From: Aureobasidium sp. EXF-3400
Taxonomy: Eukaryota; Ascomycota; Dothideomycetes; Dothideales; Saccotheciaceae
DNA length: 64,000 nucleotides
Reading direction: 5' to 3'
Assembly (NCBI GenBank): GCA_024195585.1
Contig: SWBL01000070.1
Location: 106,755 to 170,754 of the forward strand
Shown here in pieces: positions 54,204 through 64,000 of this stretch. Each line of letters begins with the position of its first letter. Position 1 is the stretch's first letter. A program made the position numbers and the translations under genes. Under the pieces are notes generated by a model. That model was not told the DNA's origin. It did no database searches and saw nothing but the letters and a program-made list of their open reading frames with translations.

Positions 54204-55918
54204 AGAGTTGAATTTGCGCCGAGAGGACGTAGTGAGTGTCAGTTACGTGACCTTTTTGTGCGTGTACAGTACCATTTACAGAGCGGATTCTGCTCGCCCA
54301 TGACGGCTGTCTTCTACCATAATGACTAACATGACATTCAGCAGGATGAATCTTTGGTCAGAGAATTCCTTCTTTGCTTCTAGCAAAACGGCGTCTCGAG
54401 GCTAGGACGAGCGAACAGGCGTTGGAAACCACTGCAGGTTTGTCTGGGTTTTCTCTTTGATGGATTTTACCCTTGCAACTTGATTGCATATTTCCGCGCC
54501 GGTCGATGTATATCGCGATCTCGCTGCTTTAGTCAAGCCTCATCTCGGTCACAAAAGCGAAGTAGGAACAGCAGAGCATAATAGATTCAAGCGGGTTGGG
54601 GAAGAAGAGCATCCACATGTCATGCGATATTCAAGCACACGCTCGAGCCTCTTTACGCCTCGAACCTCGCCAAATACAAGAATTCCACCCCAACATGTAA
54701 ATCCAATCTATATCGACGCCCAATACCATGAAACGAGAGATATATCTTCAAGACGCCATCCACCCATGGCGACGCGTTGCGACAAGCTGTCCAGCACTCT
54801 GTACAGGTGTTCATCCCGGCCTCGGTAGTGGACCACTCGATCCGTGAGATTATATTGAGAGGCTTTCACAATTGCCTATTGGGCGCATGTGCCATTTTAG
54901 CTAGCGTCAACGGCTCGCAAGCGTGGAGAGGAAGCAAAGGGTTTCGGTCGTTAGTCTCGGTACTGAGTCAGTCTCAGAAGTTTACTGTGCCCGGTCTCGT
55001 CCAAAGCAGCGTGTACGGGTGAAGAACAGTTGCAATCGTTAAGTGGCAGGTATATAGGAATGCCTTAGGCCTGCAGGAGTCACTGGCAGATCTAGCCTCG
55101 TCGTTCACGCCGTCATGTCTTGCTGGCTTTGGGTAACCTGCATGGTCAGAGATCATCAGGTACATGCAGGGAGGACACGCAGCGGTCTGTCCAGATCGCG
55201 TTAAGTAGAGATCCGGCCCGCTGCTGCCGAGTCACTCATGGGCCCGTTCCTCCAAAAGGTTATGCTCGCTCGCAAGGAGCAACATCTGCACTCTGCCCTT
55301 TCCCTGCCGAATGGTAGTGTAGCCGGGCCGCGAGCGATCAACGGGTGTGGAAATGCGTCCGATGAGGATCACTGCCCTGAGGGCAAGCAACTCTTGTGGC
55401 AGTGAGCTCACGCGCTGGCATCGAGGTGTGGTTGCGAAAAAGACGTTGGTGGGCGTGCTAGCTCTAGAACGGGTGGTGACTCGCGAGACTGTATGCCCGC
55501 TCGTGCTCTCTCGTAGATCCGGGAGCCAGGTCGTTGAAATTGTTACGGGCAGCAATAACGAGAACGCCGCAGTCTACTTCCTAAAAGGCGCCACCAGTGA
55601 AAAGTCCCCGCGGGCAGTAGTCGACCAACTAGCTCCACAGTCCACTGATTTCTCTTTATCCCTACTTTCTACTTTTATCGGCGAGCGTCCCGTCCTTCTT
55701 GTCCTCTTTTTTCCGCCTGCTGCTGCCCGTCATCATACCAAGCCCTCGACGTAAATCCAGACATCTGACATTGAGCCCGACCTGACTTTGAATCTGAAAC
55801 ACCTCACACCCCTCGATCAGCTTTCTTCTTTCTCCCCACCAGAACAGAAAGTCCCCCTCGCGCTGCGAGCTGTACTTTCCAGCCTTGACAGTATTGTTGC
55901 ATAGAGACAGTCGACACA
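54204..55918. other. Long intergenic region upstream of URC4
   Basis: A 1.7-kb gap, the second longest in the window. Its last ~280 bases are pyrimidine-rich, probably the URC4 leader. Frames of 80-135 codons on both strands lack any resemblance to known proteins. No repeat, tRNA or rRNA was found. Confidence 0.5.
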
Positions 55919-57591
55919 ATGGGTCTCTTCAGCCGTAAGGACAAGAAGTCGGCAGTAGACTCAGCCAAGGGCCCTGGATCAGATGCTGGCTCAGTTCACA
56001 GATCGCCAGTCAGCAAGCCCATGAATGGCAACCCCTCAGCCAATGCTTCTCTGCCACATGTTCCACTCCCCAGAGCCCCCGATCCGGCTCTCAATCCCGC
56101 CGCCTACCTGCGCAGCATCTACGCCGTGCGCGAGAGATCAAAGTATGTCTTCGAGCTAGCTAAGCGCGGCAAATCGAAGCACTTTGATGTCGACATGACC
56201 AAGTTCGCCGACACAGCACGCTTCGTTGTTTCAATCATTAACGTAAGTTTTCCAATGCTCAGGCAGAAGAGTGGAAAAGAGTATGCGGAGCCTCAATCTA
56301 ACGTTTGACCGATAGAGAGATTACGCTCCCGACTACGCTTCGATCCCCCCACATGGCCGTTGGCAGCACTTCGATGTCGGTGGCAGACCGAGAGTTGACC
56401 AGCTCATGGCAACATGGCCAAAGACCGTCAACGACCAAGAACGCACCCGCAGGCTCATCGACCTGTTCCTCGTATCTGTTTTGCTGGACGCTGGTGCTGG
56501 TCAAAAATGGACATACAAGAGCAAGGAGTCTGGAAAGATTTACAGGCGCAGCGAAGGTCTTGCAGTTGCCAGTTTGGAGATGTTCAAGGCTGGTGCATTC
56601 AGCAGCAATCCCGACGAGCCATGCCAGGTCGACAGTGCTGGTTTGAAGAAGATCAACGCACAGTACTTGGCTAAGGGCCTGCAAGTAACAGAAACCAACT
56701 CTCTTGCTGGTCTGGAAGGCAGAGCAAGTCTTCTGGTCAAGCTTGGGGATGCCCTGCAGAATCAGGACATTTTCGGCATCGAGGCCAGACCTGGCTACCT
56801 ACTTGGTGAGTCGAGGCCATTTCCCACCATCTTCACAATCACTAACAATCTGCCTCACAGACTACCTCCTCTCTCACCCATCGACTCAAGCCTCCTCAGT
56901 CCCCGTCATCCCATTACCAACACTCTGGAACGCGCTCATGGACGGTCTTGCGCCCATCTGGCCTTCAACACGCACTACGATTGACGGCGTCTCGATAGGT
57001 GACGCCTGGCACTGTACCGCAATGCCAGCAGCATCGAACGCCCCCTGGGAGAAGATTGTGCCATTCCACAAGCTTACCCAATGGCTCTGCTACTCTCTGA
57101 TGGTCCCAATGACCAAGCTCATGCACGTACACTTTGCTGGTACTGAGCTTCTGACTGGATTGCCGGAATACCGTAACGGTGGACTCTTGATCGACACTGG
57201 ACTCCTCACACTGAAGCCTGCAGACGCTAAGCGCGGCCTCGAACAATACCAGATCAACGCCATGAAAGAAGGACAACCCAACATGGAAGTCGTTCCTATG
57301 TTCAGCGTGGACGACGACGTGATTGTGGAATGGCGAGCGCTCACAGTGGGCTTCATGGACGAGCTGTGCTTCGAAGTCAACTCTCAGCTCGGACTAATGG
57401 GCAGCAAGAAATTGAGCCTGGCGCAGATTCTCGAGGCTGGCTCCTGGAAGGTAAGCAAGACTGCAAGATGGTGCAAAGACAGGAGCACTGGCTAACAAAT
57501 ACTACAGGCAGGCAGAGAACTCGCAGAGGTCACGCGACCCAACACCAAGGAACCACCGATCATGATTGTGTCGGATGGCACCGTCTTCTAA
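55919..57591 (+). CDS. URC4: Uracil catabolism protein 4 (URC4, DUF1688)
   Basis: Exons 55919-56242, 56316-56805, 56861-57450 and 57508-57591 join in frame to give ~495 residues. The DUF1688 family pattern is clear: LNPAAYLRSIYAVRERSKYVFELAKRGK (key LRSIYAVRERS), HFDVDMTKF, PPHGRWQHFDVGGR, DLFLVSVLLDAGAGQKWTY, YRRSEGLAVASLEMF, then DGLAPIWPSTRT, GDAWHC, PFHKLTQWLCYSLM and FAGTELLTGLPEYRNGGLLID. URC4 belongs to the fungal URC pyrimidine-degradation route, alongside Urc1, and lets cells use uracil as nitrogen source; its exact reaction is not settled. No other URC gene is nearby. Confidence 0.93.
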
Positions 57592-58299
57592 TTGATACCC
57601 CCACACCGCAGGCCTGGTCGTTTTATTCCGTCCGATTGTTGAGCATCACCACATTTTCCATTCTCACGGACGGGAGACATTGTATCTTTTCTCTACTTTT
57701 TCTTCTAATGATCCCCTTTGTTCCTATGTCTATTTTCAACCTTTGTTTTGTGTTCTGTTTTGCATGCACGATATCGACACCAGTCTCCAGCAGCACTTTG
57801 TTTCATTAGACTGCTTTTTTCACGCACCTACCCCCCAAACCTCGCGAGCTCAGATGGAAGCTCAACAACCACAGCAAGTCAGAGGAGGGAAAATATGAGA
57901 GTTCAGGGACAGAGATCCTTCAAGGGCTAGAAAAGCGTTCATACTATGCATGTAGATAACGATGATATCAAAAGAGGCAGGTCTCGATCCTGTTCCACAC
58001 ATCTCAATGATTTCCAGACTCTCGGAAGACTTGTCAACAGGGCTGGCCGGAACAAATGATACATCCAGCCCCTGGTTGAGTCCGTATAGCAATACGTCGA
58101 TATGTTGCGAGATAGTGGTTGAGGTGGATGTGGCTGTAAAGTTTGGATTGAGATTACCTCCACTGATTGAGTGGCTGCCCAGGCACAGGGAAGTCGTGGT
58201 TCTTATCGCTCAGCCTTGGCGCAGGTCATCGTTATCGACCGAGGCAGCGCAGCGTTGCGACTTGGACATTGTCACTCCAAGATAGACACGACAGACACG
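57592..58299. other. Intergenic between URC4 and GTR1
   Basis: A 708-base gap on the plus-strand side of two co-oriented genes. It begins with the T-rich 3' UTR of URC4. A frame continuous with GTR1 extends back to 58171, but the homology begins only after the ATG at 58300. Confidence 0.5.
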
Positions 58300-59429
58300 A
58301 TGTTGAGCTCGGGGTCAGCTCGGAGGCAGAAGCAGCGCAAGGTGCTGCTGATGGGCAAGTCGGGAGCAGGCAAGTCGTCGATGCGCTCGATAGTATTCAG
58401 CAACTACGTGGCCAAGGATGTCCGCCGACTGGGAGCCACTATCGATGTCGAACACAGCAACATCCGCTTCATGGGCAACCTCATGCTCAACCTGTGGGAT
58501 TGTGGAGGGTAAGGTGCTGATCCATGGGCCTGCGCCGAGCTTCGTAACTGGCACAAGAGACTGACTCTTCTCCCTGCAGACAGGATGGCTTCACCGAATC
58601 GTATCTCACCAACCAACGCTCAAGCGTCTTCGCATCCGTCGCCGTCTTGATCTTCGTCTTCGACGTCGAGTCGCGCGAGTTCAATGCCGACCTCATCAAC
58701 TATGCTTCGATCGTACAAGCCCTACGCGAGAACTCACCACAAGCAAAGATCTTTGTCTTGATACACAAGATGGATCTGATCATGTCCAACATGCGCGACG
58801 TCGTCTTCGCCGAGCGTAGCGACGCAATCCGCAACATCAGCACTGAACACGGCTTTGGAGGGGACCAACAAGATGCAGGCAAGCCTGTCGACTTTTGGGG
58901 CACGAGTATCTGGGATCAGAGCTTGTACAAGGCTTGGACTCAAGTCATTTACTATCTCGTGCCCAACGCTGGCGCAATCGAGAACCTGCTGCGTCAGCTG
59001 GCAGAAGTCATCGATGCTCACGAGCTCATCCTCTACGAACGCACCACCTGCCTTATGGTCACGCACGTATCACGCCCTTACGAAGCAGACGGCAACCCAC
59101 ATCCGGACCGCTTCGAACGCTTATCCTCCATCCTCAAATCACACAAGCACTCTGTTGCCAAACACACAGGCATGCCCGCCGGATCAGCCAATTTTGCCGA
59201 GCTCCAGATCAAGACTGGTGAATTCATGTTTTTGATCACTCGTCTTAGTGAGAACACAAATTTGGCTGTGGTCATGGGCAGCGGTGAAGCCATGTACAAT
59301 GCCGCCAGAATAAACATTGCCAACGCACGCGACAAGTTCGCCGAGCTCGACATTGCCAGCAAAAGTCGCGAGAAGGCCGAGACCAGAGCCACGGATGATG
59401 CTGCAAGAAATGGAGCCTATGCTCATTGA
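58300..59429 (+). CDS. GTR1: Rag-family small GTPase GTR1 (RagA/B)
   Basis: Gtr1 pairs with Gtr2 on the vacuole, bound by the EGO/Ragulator complex, and switches TORC1 on when amino acids are plentiful. Two exons joined at CGG|QDGF (intron about 58510-58579) give ~350 residues. G1 is GKSGAGKSS, Rag switch [21 protein letters not shown] (key [10 protein letters not shown]), G3 LWDCGGQDGF, and G4 is HKMDLI, the Rag variant of NKxD. The C-terminal roadblock-like half includes [19 protein letters not shown] (key [14 protein letters not shown]). The start at 58300 is chosen because [21 protein letters not shown] begins the conserved part directly. Confidence 0.95.
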
Positions 59430-60420
59430 GAAGTGTCGGAACATCCGCATCTGTTTCCTGTCTCCGGACCTCCGCCGCCTTCTGTCGCGTTTCCATGTCT
59501 GCATTCTCACATGGCGCCTGGACTTGCAACCTTAACCCTTTTACCTTTTTCGTTTTCACTCATGCCGTTTTTGTTCAGAGATACCCACAAATCATCCACC
59601 ACTGTTGGTTGGCTCTTCTCGCTACATGTAACATACTTAGGAGAAAAGCATAACTTAATTCTTTTGTCTTTTCTTCCACGCCGGTGGCCGTTGATCTTTC
59701 CGTCTTCTGCCGCTTGAGGCTCGAAGTTTATCTCAAAGTCTGGTTAAAACCCGGCACGTGTGCTAACCGACTTCAACTGTTGCGACTTAGGAGTTTATCT
59801 CCTTGGCGATGTTGTTCAAGTCCGAATTCTAATGCTATTTGGAATGTGGACCTGGATTGATGTTACAGATGAGTTTCTAAGCGATGAGTTTGCCCTGCCC
59901 CGGCTTGAAGTGGCAAGTGGGGTCCATGTCAGCCACCAACATGTCAGAAATAACAACAGACTTCCAGATCTACAGACATACAAGTACAAAGCTAGTCGAT
60001 CTACCGACCTCCGAGCATCCAATCATTATCTTTGTGCATGGAGACAAATCTGCTGCGCCCAGGTTGTCAATCAACATGCACTTCTGACATAGCTTAATTC
60101 TATTGTTCGCAGTGCTTGTCTAAGCTTGGCTCACGACGTCCTGTCAGACCGGTCTCACTGTAGATGAGAGCTGAAGATTAGTAGCATCTTAGCTGATGTT
60201 ATACCAGATCTTAGAAGCTGCGCACGCGGCTATGCTCACAGACTGGCGTGTATACCGTAAATCCCGCCAGTTTAAAGGGGATTGATCTTCTGCAGAAGGT
60301 AGGAATATCATCAATCAGCAATTCAATCATTTCTACAGTCAAACTTCCATCTTTCCAATCACCAACTTCTATACATTCACTGTCATCTTCCAAACCATCA
60401 TTCAATACTCAGATTTAGCA
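59430..60420. other. Intergenic between GTR1 and the Rds1-like gene
   Basis: A 991-base gap. It holds the GTR1 3' UTR and, in the last ~150 bases, a CA/CT-rich leader before 60421. A TTTAAA element sits near 60271. No gene or repeat is supported. Confidence 0.5.
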
Positions 60421-61575
60421 ATGGCATACCGTGCAACCGCTCTCTTGGCCCTTTCCGGCCTTGCTTCTCTCAGCAACGCCAAACCCGTTTCTTACAGCTC
60501 TGGTCACTCCGACTATGGCCACTCCATGACTCCTGCCTCTTCCCACTCTTCAACTTCCTCCTCCTACCAGAGCTTTCCCACCCAAGTCTCCTCCAGCAAG
60601 AACCTCCTCCTCAGCAACGGCTTCCCCAACCTATCTCCCTCTGCCCTTTCCGACGTCAACAACGCAGCCCACGGCACCATCTCCAACTCCACTGCCAAAC
60701 TCACCTTCTCCCCTAACGACCTAACAAACTTCCAACTCGTCGCCTTCAACGAATTCTTCGAAGTCGCTTTCTTCACCTCTTTACTCACCAACATCACCAC
60801 TGGAGTCTCTGACTTTGAAATCCCCGCTCACCTCAACGCAACCTACATCCTCGATACCCTTATCGCCGTACAAGCCCAAGAAGAACTCCACGCCATTAAC
60901 GCAAACACCAAACTCCCTGTTCCCCTCAAGACCTGCCAATACAAATTCCCCACCAAAGATTTCAATGGTGCCATTGCTTTGGCAGCGACCTTTACCGATG
61001 TAGTACTCGGTACACTTCAAGACATCGCTACCATCTTTGCTGGCGACAATGCAGGTGTAGTCAGAGGAATTGCAGCAACCATCGGTCAAGAAGGAGAACA
61101 AAATGGCTTTTACCGCAGTTTGTTGGGGAATATTCCTTCTGCTCAACCGTTTTTGACTGCGTCGGCTAGAGATTTTGCGTTCTCAGCCCTCAATCAGAAT
61201 TTTGTTGTTCCTGGATCTTGCGATATCTCTGGCATCAAGCTTAAGATCTTCGACGTCTTGACTTTGGAGACACCTACCATTGGCCTCGGCGATCAAACCA
61301 TTAGTTTGTCTTTCGATATCAGCAAGTACTCAGGCAGCTATGAGGATTTGGAATTTGTGTTGATTTCAGGACAAAATGTTCCTATTGTTCAGGATCTCAA
61401 GAACGTCAAGAAGGATGGTAACAAAATCACTTTTGATGCAGAGTTTTTGCAGCAGACTGATTTGTTGTTTGGACTTACGATTGGTGCTGTTGTGCAGAAG
61501 GGTATGCCTTTAGCTTCTGTGGATGATGTTGCTAATGCTGCTGTGTTTGGTCCTGCGCTTATTGAGGTTGCTTAA
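60421..61575 (+). CDS. Secreted ferritin-like-fold protein (Rds1-like)
   Basis: A single exon of 384 residues. The signal peptide is residues 1-20 (MAYRATALLALSGLASLSNA). A Ser-rich stretch (about 22-65) follows, and then a ferritin-like (PF13668) four-helix domain: LTNFQLVAFNEFFEVAFFTSLL, AVQAQEELHAINANT, FTDVVLGTLQDIATIFA and RGIAATIGQEGEQNGFYRSLLG (each helix quoted in part). Glu in NEFFE, QEELH and GQEGEQ could bind metal. The C-terminal ~130 residues are a beta-rich region with DISKYSG. Relatives in Pezizomycotina are annotated as stress-response protein Rds1 or similar; the biochemical role is unknown. Asn-x-Ser/Thr sites fit secretion. Confidence 0.88.
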   Translation: MAYRATALLALSGLASLSNAKPVSYSSGHSDYGHSMTPASSHSSTSSSYQSFPTQVSSSKNLLLSNGFPNLSPSALSDVNNAAHGTISNSTAKLTFSPNDLTNFQLVAFNEFFEVAFFTSLLTNITTGVSDFEIPAHLNATYILDTLIAVQAQEELHAINANTKLPVPLKTCQYKFPTKDFNGAIALAATFTDVVLGTLQDIATIFAGDNAGVVRGIAATIGQEGEQNGFYRSLLGNIPSAQPFLTASARDFAFSALNQNFVVPGSCDISGIKLKIFDVLTLETPTIGLGDQTISLSFDISKYSGSYEDLEFVLISGQNVPIVQDLKNVKKDGNKITFDAEFLQQTDLLFGLTIGAVVQKGMPLASVDDVANAAVFGPALIEVA

Positions 61576-61853
61576 GGGGTGAGGTTTGGTGGTGGTTTAA
61601 GGGATGAGGAGGATGGATAGGAGCGGTGGTCGTTTGCTTTTCTTTGCTTTTCTTTTCTTTTCTTTGAGTCTGTCTTTTCTGACATCTTGGGTCTTATTCT
61701 GCTTACTTCTTTGGTTTCACTTTAGCATTCCTTTACAAACACGCATAGCGACATGGGTAATCTCTCTCGTATTTCACAGGAGTCTTTGGAGTTCAACAGC
61801 AATCATTTCAGAAAAATATAAAACCATTCTCTTGATTACTTGCAACCTTTCCC

Positions 61854-62636
61854 TCAGCCTCTAGACCTGATAAACACCATAAAACAATATCCAAACACCA
61901 AAAGGAGTGCTGCGACATAATGTTCCGCGAAATTGAATCCCACGGATAACCTAGCCCCGTATATATCTTCCCACTCTTCGGCATCGCTGATTCCTTCCCA
62001 GTCGTCATTGTCTGTAACATTCTCGGTGTCAGGGGGTTGTCTGTCACCAGCCCAATAGACCTCGGTCCAGTAGCCACTTGTACTGATAGCACGGTACTCC
62101 TCCCTTTCCTGTTCAGTGAGCTCGAAGCCATTTCTACCATGGATGTCATTCTCGTGGTTGTTGTCGTTGTTGGTGTCGGTGTTGGTATCGATGAAACCAG
62201 AAGAGCTGCGGTGATACCCGCCTTCGAGCCAGTTATAGACTTCCATCAGAACTTGTTGCTTGAGATCTGGATCGTAGTCTTGAAGCCTGTGTTTGAGCAT
62301 GTCTTGACAGTAACAGTTGGTCTGGGATGATGGCTCTTCGTCGTCGACAGGGGTGTCGATTCGGTTGGTGTCTTCTTCATGGCTGTCATCTTCGTCGTCC
62401 TCCTCCTCGCTGTCTGACTCTTCGCCATCTTGCTCACTCTCGGACTCTTCATCACTGTCCTCGTCCTCGCTATCTGGAAGATGATACTTTCCAGTCCAAC
62501 CAATTCTATCGATTTCACGCCTGTTTTTGGCCCAAAAGCTTTCACGCTCTTTTGCTTTAACGACACGCGTGGCTGGAGCAGTCAGGGGAAGAAAGTTGTT
62601 CTCCGACTTCTCCATCGTTGTTCTAGAGGAATACAT
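61854..62636 (-). CDS. Acidic tail-anchored membrane protein of unknown family
   Basis: A single-exon frame of 260 residues; a second Met at residue 8 may be the true start. Residues ~50-95 are a run of Asp, Glu and Ser (key pieces SEDEDSDEESESEQDGEESD). A conserved-looking helix follows: LQDYDPDLKQQVLMEVYNWLEGG. The C-terminus has a single hydrophobic helix AEHYVAALLLVFGYCFMVFI about five residues before the end, flanked by RSRG. That layout, with no signal peptide, is typical of a tail-anchored protein inserted post-translationally in the ER, mitochondrial outer or other membrane. I do not recognise the family. Confidence 0.65.
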   Translation of the reverse strand: MYSSRTTMEKSENNFLPLTAPATRVVKAKERESFWAKNRREIDRIGWTGKYHLPDSEDEDSDEESESEQDGEESDSEEEDDEDDSHEEDTNRIDTPVDDEEPSSQTNCYCQDMLKHRLQDYDPDLKQQVLMEVYNWLEGGYHRSSSGFIDTNTDTNNDNNHENDIHGRNGFELTEQEREEYRAISTSGYWTEVYWAGDRQPPDTENVTDNDDWEGISDAEEWEDIYGARLSVGFNFAEHYVAALLLVFGYCFMVFIRSRG

Positions 62637-63317
62637 GTTGTGAGATGCTTAGATACTTGGTTTGTGGTTGGTTGGAGGTGAGTGTACCTATGAGTAGGCA
62701 GTAGATGCTTGCGTGACGTGAGATCGTTGGAAGTCTGTACGTGGACGAATGTGTAGATGTGGAAGAAGAAGAAGAAGAGAAATGTGCAGAGAGAAGTTCT
62801 TGTTGTCCAGTGACTCGAGGTAACATGTCCAGTCATGTTTGATAAATCAACTCAAAATACCGCATTTTTCGAGAGTGATGGCAGATGGTATACATGGCAG
62901 AATCACTGCCTGAGGAAGGGTAACTATCTTTGTGTACACTCGTCGACACTTCGTATCAACGAATTCGACCATCATTAAACATTGGAGGAAGAAGTAGCAG
63001 TCTTCAAGTTCTTGCAGCATGTCATCGAAACTTGCATTCAGCATTCTGTCGATTCTTGGTTGTGACTCGGACAGGTGGCGTAGCTCTCCACGTGCGTGCC
63101 AGGAGTCTTAGAACCAATCAAAAGAGGCGGCAAGTCACCGATATGTTACAAACTGTCGTCGCCACAATCACTACCAGTCAGTCATGCAAGAATATCAGAA
63201 TGTGGAAAAGAGAATAAAAGTTGCGCCAAGCAAGGCTTCGCTACCGACCATACTCCCCTTGCACCAACTCCGCAGCAAATCTTTGTCAAGAATAGACAAA
63301 CTCAAACCTCCTCACAG
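62637..63317. other. Intergenic upstream of the tail-anchored gene
   Basis: A 681-base gap that holds the promoter of the minus-strand tail-anchored gene and the 3' flank of the right-edge gene. A GAAGAA run occurs near 62762. No coding frame is supported. Confidence 0.5.
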
Positions 63318-64000
63318 CTACCTATGCCTGATTCTCTCGACATCGTCCAGAGTACCCACCGAGTGAGTTGTGCTGCTTGAGCGACTGCGTGATTTGTTCG
63401 TCGAATTGCTTCTTGACACCTGCGGAGTTGAGCCGACACTTTTCGAAGATGTACGACTTCCACTGCGTCTTCGACCTTGACTTGAACTCGACCCGCTCGT
63501 GGAACCGCTCGTGTTGCCGCCGACGCTCGACGATTGTTTGTGACGACTGGAAGGACGGTCTCGTTTCTGCACATTCTCAAAGATCATCATGTTAGAATTG
63601 AACTTGTCATGGCAATTTTGTTTGTAGCGAGGAGATATTTTTTGTAACCGCCCAGGCAACAGACAGGAAAAAGACGAAAAAGAAAAAGTGCTTGAAATTG
63701 GATACAGGGATCAGGAAAAGAAAGAAACAAAAAGTTGTGTGAGCTTGAAGATCTCCAGAAGTTCAAGGCAACAGATTGTGACAAAAACGCCCAGCGCCGG
63801 TATGGAATATATTCGCCCCCCTGATGAGACCCGATAGCAGAAAAACAGGATGGTGCAACACAAAGAAGATGTGATGAAGGGGGAATGTGAAGGGGATGAC
63901 AGTGTGTTTTGAATGTCTAACATATACTCATTCACAGACCCAATGATCGAGAGGGAGAGAAGATACTCGCACTTGATCAACGTACCGAGCTGGTCTGTCT
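63318..64000 (-). CDS. Ser/Arg-rich protein, C-terminal exon (gene runs off the right edge)
   Basis: The last exon, about 63318-63566, encodes a Ser/Arg/Thr-rich basic tail (KRDRPSSRHKQSSSVGG, GRRRSGSRTSSKSVGS, SRSRSSSTTHSVG) ending DDVERIRHR. Its acceptor is GTGCAG at 63567-63572 with a CTAAC branch site about 22 bases upstream. A GTACGT donor at 63980-63985 would give a 419-nt intron and a further exon from 63986 that leaves the window. This intron is long for the region and the phase cannot be checked. Function unknown. Confidence 0.45.

Noticed and set aside
1..64000. tRNA, rRNA, CRISPR or transposon sequences
   Set aside because: Reading the intergenic parts I found no TPsiC/anticodon-arm pattern, no direct-repeat array, and no transposase, integrase or reverse-transcriptase motif. 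A tRNAscan or RepeatMasker run would be more sensitive.

Overview
The window is nuclear DNA of a filamentous ascomycete (Pezizomycotina). Genes are compact and lie on both strands. Introns are mostly 45-100 nt with GT..AG ends and CTAAC/CTGAC-type branch sites. Families restricted to or expanded in these fungi are present: a Zn2Cys6 regulator with a fungal_trans domain, a rhodopsin-domain membrane protein, DUF3632, DUF1996, Rds1-like ferritin-fold and URC4/DUF1688. The repertoire, intron size and roughly even base composition suggest a dothideomycete, possibly near Dothideales (Aureobasidium-like). That placement is inference, not something I could test.

Layout. 1-9.8 kb: 3' end of a proline-rich protein, a Zn2Cys6 transcription factor, a rhodopsin-domain membrane protein, a secreted alpha/beta hydrolase and an MFS transporter. 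9.8-19.2 kb: a second MFS transporter of the same superfamily branch, tail-to-tail with the first, then a DUF3632 protein, a secreted DUF1996 protein and a cytochrome P450. 20-32 kb is mainly housekeeping: a small mitochondrial-type protein, mitochondrial ribosomal protein L1, an orphan bromodomain-like coiled-coil protein, COG2, a peroxisomal-type NADH diphosphatase, and SF3A3/PRP9 head-to-head with eIF4A3/FAL1.

32-38.8 kb is the most unusual part. It is an array of a fungal F-box-like family with two intact genes, an N-terminal relic, a C-terminal half-gene and a decayed flank copy. This looks like recent tandem duplication followed by decay.

38.8-64 kb: a PSI-domain membrane protein, a 4-coumarate-CoA-ligase-like enzyme with a peroxisomal C-terminus, a four-helix membrane protein with a long proline-rich tail, a PQ-loop vacuolar transporter, a YAR1-like ankyrin protein, a BTB protein, COX6, an ELO fatty-acid elongase, a WW-domain protein, URC4 (uracil catabolism), the Rag GTPase GTR1, a secreted Rds1-like ferritin-fold protein, an acidic tail-anchored protein and the C-terminal exon of a Ser/Arg-rich protein that leaves the window.

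There is no convincing biosynthetic gene cluster, transposon, tRNA or rRNA. The best candidates for something new are the F-box array with its tiny start exons, and the orphan bromodomain-like gene with a coding-like extension behind its stop codon. All splice sites were placed by eye from reading frame, consensus and family resemblance.
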